A stretch of DNA of 64,000 nt from an uncultured Spirochaetales bacterium (GTDB lineage: Bacteria; UBP6; UBA1177). The notes under the pieces were generated by a model. That model was not told the DNA's origin. It made no database searches and saw nothing but the letters and a program-made list of their open reading frames with translations. Position numbers and translations under genes: made by a program. Each line of letters begins with the position of its first letter. Positions within the stretch are counted from its first letter, which is position 1. Location of the stretch: the NCBI GenBank assembly GCA_902774115.1, contig CACYHH010000003.1:127580-191579 (forward strand), read 5' to 3'. Shown in pieces: positions 7,744 to 16,317 of the stretch.

Positions 7744-9027
7744 GTGGAATATTTCGAAATACAGGGCGGCGGAGTCGTAAACGGCGAGATCGTGACTTCC
7801 GGCAATAAAAACGAAGCGCTTCCGGTTATTGCGGCGGCTCTTCTTTCGAAAGGTACGGTCGTCCTAGACAATGTTCCCGATATTCTCGATGTCAGGAATA
7901 TGCTTGAAATTGCAAGCGATCTCGGCGTTTCGGTCACGAAAATCAGCAAAAACAAAATTGAAATAAATGCGGCTAATCTTCAGAGAAAGCCGCTTGACCG
8001 CGACCTTTGCGGAAAGGTAAGGACTTCTGTTCTTTTTGCAGGTCCGCTTCTTGCGAGAAACGGCGAAGTCATTCTTCCTCCTCCGGGCGGAGACGTCATC
8101 GGCAGAAGAAGGCTCGACACCCATTTCCTCGGTTTCAAACAGCTCGGTGCTGACTACACGGTTGAAGGCGAAGGCTATGAGATCCACGCCGAAAAACTTT
8201 CCGGAGCAGATATTTTCCTTGACGAAGCGAGCGTTACCGGCACCGAAAACATCGTAATGGCTGCCGTTCTTGCCGAAGGACGCACGACAATAATGAATGC
8301 TGCGACAGAGCCTCATGTCCAGGGTTTGTGCAACTTCCTCAACAAAATGGGGGCTAAAATCAGCGGTGTCGGTTCGAGTACGCTCTCCATTGACGGCGTT
8401 TCATCGCTTTCGGGCTGCACTCACACGATCGGTTTCGACTACATCGAAGCGGGAAGCTATATCGCTCTGGCTGCAATGACGGGCGGCGAACTTCTTATTA
8501 AGGATTCCGCGCGCGACAATACTTTAAGAATGGTGCTCCATACTTTCGGAAAATTGGGGATCAGAACCGAAAAGCGGGGCAACGATATTTTTGTTCCGTC
8601 TCAGAAAATGGCTGTCGTAAAAGAGATGAACAACGCTATTGCGAAAATCGACGACGGCACATGGCCTTCGTTCCCGTCCGACCTCATGTCGATTGCGATT
8701 GTTGCGGCGACGCAGGCCGAAGGAACAGTGCTTTTCTTTGAAAAAATGTTTGAAAGCAGGCTCTTTTTCGTTGACAGGCTCGTCGCTATGGGTGCCCAGA
8801 TAATTCTGTGCGATCCTCACCGCGTCGTTGTTTCGGGAGCGTCTCAGCTGCACGGAGCAAGTCTTGATTCTCCCGATATCCGCGCCGGAATGTCGATGCT
8901 TATGGCTGCGGCTGCGGCGAAAGGACGGAGCAAAATATACAATGTACGCCAGATCGACCGCGGATATGAGTCGGTTGAGAGTAAATTGACAGGAATAGGA
9001 ATAACAATAGAACGTAAAAATGGTTAA
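7744..9027 (+). CDS. murA: UDP-N-acetylglucosamine 1-carboxyvinyltransferase (Asp form)
   Basis: MurA carries out the first committed step of peptidoglycan synthesis in the cytoplasm, transferring enolpyruvate from PEP to UDP-GlcNAc. The 427-residue length and landmarks fit: SGNKNEALP at the N-terminus, the loop GGDVIGRRRLDTH, and the C-terminal DIRAG...RGYE. Start is GTG 7744, because GGAG lies 7 bases upstream; an upstream GTG at 7690 has no ribosome site. The catalytic-loop Cys (Cys115 in E. coli) is replaced by Asp117, the change known from Mycobacterium and Chlamydia to prevent fosfomycin alkylation. A promoter is proposed at 7691-7718. The gene stands alone. Confidence 0.95.
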   Translation: MEYFEIQGGGVVNGEIVTSGNKNEALPVIAAALLSKGTVVLDNVPDILDVRNMLEIASDLGVSVTKISKNKIEINAANLQRKPLDRDLCGKVRTSVLFAGPLLARNGEVILPPPGGDVIGRRRLDTHFLGFKQLGADYTVEGEGYEIHAEKLSGADIFLDEASVTGTENIVMAAVLAEGRTTIMNAATEPHVQGLCNFLNKMGAKISGVGSSTLSIDGVSSLSGCTHTIGFDYIEAGSYIALAAMTGGELLIKDSARDNTLRMVLHTFGKLGIRTEKRGNDIFVPSQKMAVVKEMNNAIAKIDDGTWPSFPSDLMSIAIVAATQAEGTVLFFEKMFESRLFFVDRLVAMGAQIILCDPHRVVVSGASQLHGASLDSPDIRAGMSMLMAAAAAKGRSKIYNVRQIDRGYESVESKLTGIGITIERKNG

Positions 9028-9053
9028 AAATGCAGGGCTTTTTTAGTAATATT

Positions 9054-9124
9054 TTGCATAATTATATGAATATGATATATTTTTTTGCAAAATTTCTTGC
9101 TTTTTACATTTTTTTTACTATCAT
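9054..9124 (+). promoter_or_regulatory. Two candidate promoters ahead of the HTH-pil operon
   Basis: TTGCAT (9054-9059), 16 bases, TATATT (9076-9081), and TTGCTT (9097-9102), 16 bases, TATCAT (9119-9124). The second is closer to the start at 9167. Both have weak -35 boxes, in a very AT-rich 140-base gap after murA. Confidence 0.4.
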
Positions 9125-9166
9125 CGCTTTCGGTTTTGTTATTTTTTGATTGCGATGGAGTATGCA

Positions 9167-9373
9167 ATGGCGGAAAACAACCTTAAAAAAATGAGAGAAA
9201 GACTTCTTATGAGCAAATCTGAACTCGCGCGTAAGGCGGGTGTTTCGGTTCTTACTATCGACAGGATCGAAAAGAACGGAAAGTGCCGCATGGAAACTAA
9301 GAGAAAGATTCTTCTTGCTCTGGGGCTTTCGCTTGATGAAAAACATAAAGTTTTTTCGGATGATGAAGAATAG
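9167..9373 (+). CDS. Small XRE-type helix-turn-helix regulator
   Basis: A 68-residue protein that is almost only a DNA-binding domain: MRERLLMSKSELARKAGVSV is followed by LTIDRIEKN, matching the HTH_3 (Cro/C1) fold. Of three in-frame starts (TTG 9146, ATG 9155, ATG 9167), the last is chosen because GGAG at 9157-9160 lies 6 bases before it. It ends 15 bases before pilM and reads into it, so it is probably the first gene of the pilus operon. An autoregulator of pilMNOPQ is a reasonable inference, but the target is not shown by the sequence. No ligand or oligomerisation domain is present. Confidence 0.8.
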   Translation: MAENNLKKMRERLLMSKSELARKAGVSVLTIDRIEKNGKCRMETKRKILLALGLSLDEKHKVFSDDEE

Positions 9374-9388
9374 CCAGAGGAGGCGGAG

Positions 9389-10444
9389 ATGTTTTATAAC
9401 AAGCAACTGATGGGACTTGACCTCGGGTCTTATCTGATCAAAGCTGCCCAGCTCCAGAAAAAAGGGAAGGGGAAGTATCAGCTTAAAAAGTTCGGGTTTA
9501 TTCCGATTCCGGTAAACACGATGGTCGACGGCAGCATCATGAATACTTACGAGATGAACGATGCTGTAAAGACGCTTCTTGCAAAGGAGAGATTCAGAGA
9601 CAAATTCTGCTCGATCGCCGTTGCGGGACACGGTATCATCAACAGAGTCATCAACGTTCCGAAGGTTTCTCAGCAGGAGTTTTACAACGCGCTGAAAGTC
9701 GAAGCCGAAACGCATATCCCGCACGACATCAAAGAGATTTATTTCGACGGAATCAAGACAGATATCGTCGAAGACGGTCGTGACAGAGTCATCCTCATCG
9801 CTGCAAGAAAAGACCTTATCGGCGACTTTATTCAGGTCGTAAGCGATGCGGGTGTAAAACCGATGTCCGTAGAAATCGATGCGACTGCCCTTGCAAACAT
9901 TTTCGAGCTCAACTACCCGGAAGAAAAGGACAAAACGGTCGCTGTTCTCAATATCGGCGCTTCGAAGACAAATATCGTCGTCATGTCGAACGGCAACGTC
10001 AGGTTCTTCAGAGACGTTCTGACGGGCGGCAACTTCATCACCGAAGAGATCACGAGAAGGCTTAAAGTCAGTTTCCAGCAGGCAGAAAGCCTTAAATCGG
10101 GAACTCACGCGACAGGCGATTCGATTCTTCCGAACCAGGTCGAAGAGATCATCGCCGACGTTGCGAAAAACATGGTTTCTGACATAATGAGAGTTTTCGA
10201 TTACTATACAAACACAAATCCGGAAGACAGTGTTGCAAAAGTCTTCGTAACCGGCGGAACGACAAAAAGTTTCACCTTTATGCAGGCTCTGCAGTCGACT
10301 CTGACGATCCCGGTCGAAAGAATGAACCCGTTCAAAGAGATAATCGTTCCGGGTCAGGTTCTTTCGAGAGAGGAAGTTGAGGATTACAGCCATGTTGCTG
10401 CGCTGAGTCTCGGATTGGCATTACGGAGGATGGACGAACAATGA
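9389..10444 (+). CDS. pilM: Type IV pilus inner-membrane platform protein PilM
   Basis: A 351-residue actin-like (FtsA-fold) cytoplasmic protein. The first phosphate loop LMGLDLGSYLIK, VLNIGASKTNIV and the late VFVTGGTTKS give the ASKHA nucleotide-binding motifs. PilM binds the N-terminal tail of PilN and links the PilN/PilO/PilP alignment complex to the cytoplasmic pilus machinery. A strong site (agaggaggcgg) precedes ATG 9389. The stop overlaps pilN by 4 bases, indicating translational coupling. The length matches the family (about 350). Confidence 0.95.
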   Translation: MFYNKQLMGLDLGSYLIKAAQLQKKGKGKYQLKKFGFIPIPVNTMVDGSIMNTYEMNDAVKTLLAKERFRDKFCSIAVAGHGIINRVINVPKVSQQEFYNALKVEAETHIPHDIKEIYFDGIKTDIVEDGRDRVILIAARKDLIGDFIQVVSDAGVKPMSVEIDATALANIFELNYPEEKDKTVAVLNIGASKTNIVVMSNGNVRFFRDVLTGGNFITEEITRRLKVSFQQAESLKSGTHATGDSILPNQVEEIIADVAKNMVSDIMRVFDYYTNTNPEDSVAKVFVTGGTTKSFTFMQALQSTLTIPVERMNPFKEIIVPGQVLSREEVEDYSHVAALSLGLALRRMDEQ

Positions 10445-11073
10445 TAAAAATCAATCTGTTACCCGTAAAGGAAGACAAACTTATAGCCGAGGCAAAAGGT
10501 TTCCTGGCTATCTGCGTGATCTCGATAGTAGTCGTCATTGTTCTCGTCGTTTCCAACAGCTCGCTTCTTACTGCAAGAGAGCAGGAGAGCAGGGAACGCA
10601 TTACCGAGGCTGACGCTGAGATCGCAAAACTCAAATCGATTATGGGCGAAATCCAGAATCTGAAGGACAAGAAAGCGAAACTTCAGGAAAAAATGGATAT
10701 GATTATCAAGCTGCAGGAACAGAATATCGGTCCCGTCCGTGTTCTTGACGAACTTTCGCTCAAGATCCCGTCGAACAAAATCTGGGCCGACAAGCTCACG
10801 ATCAAGGGCAACAAACTCGATCTTGACGGAAAAACGCTTGAAAATCAGGAAGTTGCAAACTTCATGAAACAGCTTGAGAATTCCCTTTTCTTTTCGAATA
10901 TCAACCTGAAAAAGGTTACGAAAGACAAGGTGGTTCAGGGTGTTACGGTGCTTTCCTACGGTTTGAACACGACTGTTCACTTCGCTGGAAGGCAGGAACA
11001 GCCTCAGCAGCCGGCAAAACCCGCAGAGCAGCAGGCGGCAGGGTCGGAAGCTCAGACAGGTGCTAATCAATAG
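10441..11073 (+). CDS. pilN: Type IV pilus alignment protein PilN
   Basis: A 210-residue bitopic inner-membrane protein. It begins with the conserved PilM-binding tail Ile-Asn-Leu-Leu-Pro (residues 3-8), followed by one membrane helix (about residues 22-42), a coiled coil rich in Glu/Lys (about 45-95) and a small ferredoxin-like periplasmic domain. The C-terminus is a Gln/Ala/Pro-rich tail that looks unstructured. Partner of PilO and PilP in the alignment complex. It overlaps pilM by 4 bases and is followed by a strong ribosome site for pilO. Confidence 0.9.
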   Translation: MIKINLLPVKEDKLIAEAKGFLAICVISIVVVIVLVVSNSSLLTAREQESRERITEADAEIAKLKSIMGEIQNLKDKKAKLQEKMDMIIKLQEQNIGPVRVLDELSLKIPSNKIWADKLTIKGNKLDLDGKTLENQEVANFMKQLENSLFFSNINLKKVTKDKVVQGVTVLSYGLNTTVHFAGRQEQPQQPAKPAEQQAAGSEAQTGANQ

Positions 11074-11085
11074 GGAGGAGTGAAT

Positions 11086-11751
11086 ATGAAATCCTTGCTG
11101 GTAAATATCGGAAAATTAAAGCCGGCATACAGGTACGGAGGATTGCTTCTGGTTATTGTCGTAATCATCGCGGTTTATTACGTTACAGTCTATATGCCGC
11201 ATGTCGACACGATGGAATCGCTTTACCGCGAGTTCAATTCCAAGAAAGCTGAGTTCTCCAAAATGGTCGTGCTGGTTCGTGACAGAGGTCAGTTCATGGA
11301 AGAAGTCGAAGCTCTTGACAGAGACCTGAAAGTGGCCATCAGTATGCTTCCGGATAAGAAAGAAATTCCTTCGTTGCTGAAAAAGCTCTCCGACGAAGCC
11401 GAAAAGTTCGGTCTTGAGGTTTATTACTTCGAGCCTCTTGCCGAGCGTAAAAAGGAGTTCTACGCCGAAGTTCCCGTTTCGATGAAGGTCAAAGGCAGCT
11501 TCCACGAAGTTCTGGGTTTCTTCGACAGCGTGAACAAACTGGCGCGTATCGTAAACGTCAGCGACCTTGAAATGAAGGTCATCGGTGACAATAGCGCTCC
11601 TAAAAAAGACGATAAGAAGAAGGGCAAAGTTACGGCGTCTTTCGGCGGTTTCCAGCCGAATAAGACTGCGCTCGACATAACTTTCAGGGCGACGACTTAC
11701 CGTTTCCTTTCGTCAGCTGAAATGGGTGGAGGTCAGAATGCAAACAAATAA
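11086..11751 (+). CDS. pilO: Type IV pilus alignment protein PilO
   Basis: A 221-residue inner-membrane protein with one helix (about residues 18-38, YGGLLLVIVVIIAVYYVTVY), a coiled coil and a periplasmic alpha/beta domain containing the family phrase EIPSLLKKLSDEAEKFGL. ATG 11086 is chosen over GTG 11080 because GGGAGGAG occupies 11073-11080. It pairs with PilN. A Lys-rich insertion (about residues 170-180) is not usual but looks like a surface loop. The end overlaps pilP by 14 bases. Confidence 0.9.
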   Translation: MKSLLVNIGKLKPAYRYGGLLLVIVVIIAVYYVTVYMPHVDTMESLYREFNSKKAEFSKMVVLVRDRGQFMEEVEALDRDLKVAISMLPDKKEIPSLLKKLSDEAEKFGLEVYYFEPLAERKKEFYAEVPVSMKVKGSFHEVLGFFDSVNKLARIVNVSDLEMKVIGDNSAPKKDDKKKGKVTASFGGFQPNKTALDITFRATTYRFLSSAEMGGGQNANK

Positions 11752-12361
11752 AATGCGTTTTATGATTTTGATTTCTTGTCTGATCCTTTGCTCGATCCTT
11801 GCAGGCTGTGCTAACGAGTACCAGATCGAGCCTTTTGACTACAAAGCTGAGTACGAAAGGGTCAGCAAAACCAAATCAAGTGAAAACAAGACGAAAAAAG
11901 AGATCGACATTACCGATATCGCGCAGAGAAGGTCAAACTACCGCTACTCCGCAGTCGGCAAAAAGGATCCTTTCAGAAACTATTTCGGCGATATGGCGAG
12001 CCTCAACAAAGAAAAGAAGATCGTCAGCGAGCTGCAGAATTTCGATGTTACGGATGTCAGACTTTCCGCTATAATATATGGTATAACCGATCCGAAGGCT
12101 GTCGTAATCGCGCCGGACGGAAAAAGCTATATCGTCAAGAACGGCAGCTTTATCGGCAAAAACTGGGGCAAGATCAGCAGAATACTGCCGGATAAGCTCG
12201 AAATAGTCGAGACATACAAAGATCCGCTCGGAAGAAAGATAATCAACAAGCTTTATCTTGAACTTCCGGTAAAGTCGCCTCTTAAAGAGTCCGAAGAGCC
12301 GGATGACGCTGCGGAATTTAACGGCGGCGCAGAGAAAGAAAAAGAAAATTTGAATAACTAA
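11738..12361 (+). CDS. pilP: Type IV pilus lipoprotein PilP
   Basis: A 207-residue lipoprotein with lipobox Ile-Leu-Ala-Gly-Cys near residue 25. The N-terminal linker is charged, and the C-terminal HR domain shows KDPFRNYF and ITDPKAVVIAPDGKSYIVKNG, the signature of PilP. PilP anchors PilN/PilO to the outer-membrane secretin PilQ. ATG 11738 is preferred over GTG 11726 because GGAGG at 11728-11732 lies 5 bases before it. The gene starts inside the end of pilO, implying translational coupling. Confidence 0.9.
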   Translation: MQTNKMRFMILISCLILCSILAGCANEYQIEPFDYKAEYERVSKTKSSENKTKKEIDITDIAQRRSNYRYSAVGKKDPFRNYFGDMASLNKEKKIVSELQNFDVTDVRLSAIIYGITDPKAVVIAPDGKSYIVKNGSFIGKNWGKISRILPDKLEIVETYKDPLGRKIINKLYLELPVKSPLKESEEPDDAAEFNGGAEKEKENLNN

Positions 12362-12377
12362 TGGAACGGAGATTGGA

Positions 12378-14789
12378 ATGAAAAGTCTCAGGTTGTCATT
12401 TGTTCTTGTTTTGGTTTTTTCAGTCGTAACGGTTTTCGCTGTTGCACAGAGCAGGAACGATTCGTTATCCGTCGAACAGAACGGGAACAGCGTTGTAGTT
12501 TCCGAAAATTTTGACGGAACTTACTTTAAACTCAATTCCGACAGCGTTGAAGTCATCGGTCTCGGAGAGGCTGCTGAAGGAACTGCAGAGCAGGGAACCG
12601 TAAACGGTAAAAAAGCTGCTCACCTCAAAATCAATGCTGACGAAGGCAACGTTCTTTTTGAGTCGCTTGCATCAGGCATGACTTCCGTAAAAACGGGCGA
12701 TTTCGACAGCCTCGTTTCGATGGCGGAAGAGAGAGAGCTCAAAAACAGCCGCGTCACGATGAACTCTAAGTCGGGAAATATCAGCTTTGCTTTTACCGAG
12801 CAGCCGGAAAAAGTCAGATTTTTCACGCTGAAAGGTCCGGACAGGCTTGTTTTCGATTTTATCGGAATCAAAGGTTCGATGAAGTCGGCAAACGGTGTCC
12901 GCAGCGCCAACCATCCGGCAGGATACCGCGTTGTCGTAGAAAGAGAGATTCCTCAGTACTTCACGATCAGCCGCTCGAAAGTCTACGCTTTCGGAGCTGA
13001 AGGCAAAAAGATGTTCGCAGCTTTCAAAAACCAGCCCGCTGAAACGGCTGTAGCTGCGGCAGAACCTGAAAAGACCGAGGAGATTCCGGCTGTTGAAAAC
13101 AGAACCGAGATCAAAGGTCTCGCTTTCATCGGCGAAGAACCCGAAATCCTTAAGGTTAAAGCTGACAAAAAACTTGAAATAAGCAAAAATGTCTCTGGAC
13201 AGAATATAGAAATCACCGTTAAAAACGCTTTCATCGCAAAAGACAAAGAGCAGGTTATCGACGCGACTTCGCTTACCGGTCCGGTTGCAGAGCTTGCAGT
13301 TTATAACGATAAGGAAAACGTAAAGATCATCGCGAAGATGAAATCGGCGAAACACGATCTCAAGATCGAAGAGTCGGCTCACGGCAGCGATTTCGTTTTC
13401 AATACGGTTTCTGAAAAAGTCCAGGGTGTTGCGGGTTATTCCGAAGCTCAGATCGTAAGACTTCCGCAGGCTGCAGTCGCTCAGGAAGAGGGCGGAGCAG
13501 ATGAAAAAGGCGGCGCGATCAACATGGAAGACGAACCGGTTCAGTACACCGGTAAAAAGATTAACCTCGATTTTAAAGAAGTCGATATTCTTGATATCCT
13601 TCGCCTTATGTCAGATATCAGCAAGCTCAACATCATTGCCGGCGACGACGTAAAAGGAACCGTCACGGTAAGACTTGTCGATATTCCATGGGATGAAGCT
13701 CTTGACGTTATCCTCAAGAGTAAATCGCTCGGCAAAGAGAGATTCGGCAACATCATCAGAGTTGCTACGATCAGAACGATGCAGAGAGAAAAAGAGGAAG
13801 AACTTGCAAAGAAAAACGCGCAGAAAAAGCTGGAACCTGTAAAAGTAAGACTTGTTCCGGTAAACTATGCGATGGCCGACAAACTTGTTCCGCAGATCAA
13901 AGAGCTCCTTACCGACAGAGGTACGGTCAGCTACGATCAGAGAACGAATGTCCTTATCGTAAAGGATGTCGAGGAAATTCTTGATAAATCTGAACAGCTG
14001 GTTGATTACCTTGATACGCAGACACCTCAGGTTCTTATCGAAGCAAGAATCGTCGAGGCAACTTCGACGGCTGCTCTCGGTCTCGGTATCGAATGGGGTT
14101 CACACCATACTTATACCGATGCAAACGGTCACCCGACCAATGCAATATTCCCGTACAACTTGGGCGTAGGCGCTAATGTTGCTGTTCCCGGTCCGGCAGA
14201 TCCGACAGGAACGCTCGGTTTCATGTTCGGCAGCGTCGGCATGATCAATGACCTCAACCTTACGTTGAACGTCATGGAATCCGACGGTAAGATCAAGATC
14301 GTAAGTTCTCCGAAAGTCGCAACACTCGACAACAAGGAAGCTATGATCCAGCAAGGTACCAGTATTCCTATCACGACGAGAGGTACCGGCGGCGACGTTA
14401 CGACGAAATACGTTGATGCCAGCCTTATCCTCAAGACTACGCCGCATATCACGGCTGACGGTTCGATTCTTCTGAACATCGAAATCAACAAGAGCGAACC
14501 CGACTGGTCGAATTCGAACTACCTCGGTGAACCTTCGATCATCAAGAAAGAAGCTAAAACAGAGATTTTGATAAAGAGCGGTGACACGGTCGTTATCGGC
14601 GGTGTTTATACCAATCTGACCTCTAAAACAAAAAGGTATGTTCCGCTTCTCGGAAAAATTCCGGTACTCGGCTGGCTCTTCAAATCGGAAGAAAGCAGAG
14701 TTGAAAGAAGCGAACTCTTGATTTTCCTTACTCCGAGAATCATGAATAAGGTAAAATCATCGATTCCTTTGCAGCAAAGTGAAGAGTAA
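12378..14789 (+). CDS. pilQ: Type IV pilus secretin PilQ
   Basis: An 803-residue outer-membrane secretin. A signal peptide (about residues 1-24) is followed by two AMIN-like beta domains (about 110-350), which in this family bind peptidoglycan. Next is an N0/STN domain (LDFKEVDILDILRLMSDISK, about residues 395-460), then an N1 domain (VPVNYAMADKLVPQIK) and the secretin barrel (about 555-795), with VPLLGKIPVLGWLFK and the closing LLIFLTPRI. It forms the pore through which the pilus passes. Its stop overlaps aroC by one base (taATG), continuing the operon into the shikimate genes. Confidence 0.95.
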   Translation: MKSLRLSFVLVLVFSVVTVFAVAQSRNDSLSVEQNGNSVVVSENFDGTYFKLNSDSVEVIGLGEAAEGTAEQGTVNGKKAAHLKINADEGNVLFESLASGMTSVKTGDFDSLVSMAEERELKNSRVTMNSKSGNISFAFTEQPEKVRFFTLKGPDRLVFDFIGIKGSMKSANGVRSANHPAGYRVVVEREIPQYFTISRSKVYAFGAEGKKMFAAFKNQPAETAVAAAEPEKTEEIPAVENRTEIKGLAFIGEEPEILKVKADKKLEISKNVSGQNIEITVKNAFIAKDKEQVIDATSLTGPVAELAVYNDKENVKIIAKMKSAKHDLKIEESAHGSDFVFNTVSEKVQGVAGYSEAQIVRLPQAAVAQEEGGADEKGGAINMEDEPVQYTGKKINLDFKEVDILDILRLMSDISKLNIIAGDDVKGTVTVRLVDIPWDEALDVILKSKSLGKERFGNIIRVATIRTMQREKEEELAKKNAQKKLEPVKVRLVPVNYAMADKLVPQIKELLTDRGTVSYDQRTNVLIVKDVEEILDKSEQLVDYLDTQTPQVLIEARIVEATSTAALGLGIEWGSHHTYTDANGHPTNAIFPYNLGVGANVAVPGPADPTGTLGFMFGSVGMINDLNLTLNVMESDGKIKIVSSPKVATLDNKEAMIQQGTSIPITTRGTGGDVTTKYVDASLILKTTPHITADGSILLNIEINKSEPDWSNSNYLGEPSIIKKEAKTEILIKSGDTVVIGGVYTNLTSKTKRYVPLLGKIPVLGWLFKSEESRVERSELLIFLTPRIMNKVKSSIPLQQSEE

Positions 14790-15820
14790 TGCAGTTCGTT
14801 TCTGCCGGAGAGTCCCACGGTTCGGAACTTGTTGCCGTTCTCAGCGGATTTCCGGCGGGTGTCAGGTTTGACAGTGTTCTTTTTGAGAAAGATTTAAGGA
14901 GACGCCGTTCAGGGTTAGGCCGCTCGGCAAGGCTCGATATCGAAAATGACGATGTTCGGGTCGTTTCGGGGGTCGCGGCTCATGTTACGACAGGCGCTCC
15001 TATAGCTTTTCTGCTGAAAAATGCGGCAGAAGGTATGCTCTTTGAAAACGGAGTAATTGATAAAGGGTTTCCGAGACCGGGACATGCGGATTACAGCTCG
15101 TTCAGGAAATTCGGATACGACAATATTTCTATCGGGGCGGAACGTTCCAGCGCGCGGGAAACGGCTTTAAGAGTCGCAGCCGGCGCTTTGTGCAAGATGT
15201 TCCTTAACGAAATGAATGTTGAAGTCGCTTCCGAAATTCTTGAGATCGGCGGAGTTCCTTACTGCGATTTCGATGCTGAAAAGGCGCTTGCTGACAAGGC
15301 TGGAGGCACCTACGGCGGAGTTTTGAAAGTCGTAGTTTCAGGGATTCCGGCGGGGTTGGGTTCAAATGTCCAGTGGTCGGATCACTTGGATTCACGGCTC
15401 GCGGCGGCATTGATTTCAATTCCGTCGGTTAAGGGAGTCTATTTCGGGGATACGGAACTTCATAAGTTGAGAGGGAATAACGCAGCTGATGCTTTCTGCG
15501 GAATGCACGGCGAGCGGGCGACAAACAGATGCGGAGGGATCGAAGGCGGCATTTCAAACGGTATGTCTCTGGTTGCAACGCTCTATTTCAAGCCTGTTCC
15601 GACTCAACCTTTTGAAGTCGAATCGGTTTCGCCTGTTACGGGCAGAACCGGAAAGTGTCTTACCGGAATGAACGATCTCTGGTGCATCGAACGCGCCGGA
15701 GTCATTGCCGAAAGCATGGCTGCTCTGATTGTTGCCGACGCTTTCTGCGAGAAGTTCGGGTCGGACAATCTGAGTGATATAAAATCGGCTTATGCGGCTT
15801 ATCTGGAGAAGATGAGATGA
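14789..15820 (+). CDS. aroC: Chorismate synthase
   Basis: A 343-residue enzyme converting 5-enolpyruvylshikimate-3-phosphate to chorismate, using reduced FMN. All three family signatures are present: AGESHG near the start, GAERSSARET (about residues 111-120) and EGGISNGM (about 251-258). The length is slightly short of the usual 350-390 but complete. It is coupled to pilQ by a one-base overlap and to aroK by a four-base ATGA overlap. Linkage of aromatic biosynthesis genes to pilMNOPQ is an old conserved arrangement (pilQ-aroK-aroB in gammaproteobacteria), here with aroC inserted. Confidence 0.95.
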   Translation: MQFVSAGESHGSELVAVLSGFPAGVRFDSVLFEKDLRRRRSGLGRSARLDIENDDVRVVSGVAAHVTTGAPIAFLLKNAAEGMLFENGVIDKGFPRPGHADYSSFRKFGYDNISIGAERSSARETALRVAAGALCKMFLNEMNVEVASEILEIGGVPYCDFDAEKALADKAGGTYGGVLKVVVSGIPAGLGSNVQWSDHLDSRLAAALISIPSVKGVYFGDTELHKLRGNNAADAFCGMHGERATNRCGGIEGGISNGMSLVATLYFKPVPTQPFEVESVSPVTGRTGKCLTGMNDLWCIERAGVIAESMAALIVADAFCEKFGSDNLSDIKSAYAAYLEKMR

Positions 15821-16317
15821 GGCGGCTCGGTCTGATCGGGTTTTCGGGAAGCGGAAAGAGTTCGCTTGTGATGCTTGCTGCGAAAAACGGTTTCAAGGCG
15901 GTCGATTCGGATGCTTTGATTGAAAAGAAAAATCCGGATGCAGTTGAATTGCTTGAAAACGGCCGAGAGGATGATTTCAGAACGCTTGAAACTTCGGTGA
16001 TAAGCAAAGTTCTGGAGTCAGATTTCGATTTTGCGGCTTTCGGCGGCGGTGTGCATTACGCTCATCCGGCATGGAAAGAGATTTACCGAAGCGGTCTCAA
16101 GCTGGTTTATCTGAGAAGTACATTCGAAAATCTCATCGGGAGATTTGAGGAGAGACCTCTCTGTAAAAAGCTTGGGCGCGAAGGTTACGAAAAGCTCTTT
16201 TCGGCGAGATTGCCGCTTTACGAAAAGGCGGCGGCGTTTGTCGTCGATACCGACGGTCGCGGTTTAAATGAAATCTGGTCGGAGATTGAAGAGATATGGA
16301 ACTCACTTTTTCGGTAA
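15817..16317 (+). CDS. aroK: Shikimate kinase
   Basis: A 166-residue P-loop kinase that phosphorylates shikimate at the 3-hydroxyl using ATP. It shows Walker A GFSGSGKSS (residues 8-16), the shikimate-binding VDSD (about 29-32) and FGGG (about 75-78), and a lid region RFEERPLC. The length is typical (160-175). Compared with classical enzymes, the segment after the DSD motif is shortened. The gene overlaps aroC by 4 bases and aroB by 22 bases, so expression is tightly coupled. Confidence 0.9.
   Translation: MRRLGLIGFSGSGKSSLVMLAAKNGFKAVDSDALIEKKNPDAVELLENGREDDFRTLETSVISKVLESDFDFAAFGGGVHYAHPAWKEIYRSGLKLVYLRSTFENLIGRFEERPLCKKLGREGYEKLFSARLPLYEKAAAFVVDTDGRGLNEIWSEIEEIWNSLFR

Noticed and set aside
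9028-9050. Intrinsic terminator after murA (GC...GC followed by T-run)
   Set aside because: The possible stem has only two GC pairs plus A/T pairs, too weak to call.
9104-10393. A 429-codon minus-strand frame over the HTH gene and pilM
   Set aside because: pilM has full family motifs on the plus strand; the antisense product has no recognisable domain and an unusual Phe/Arg/Asn composition.
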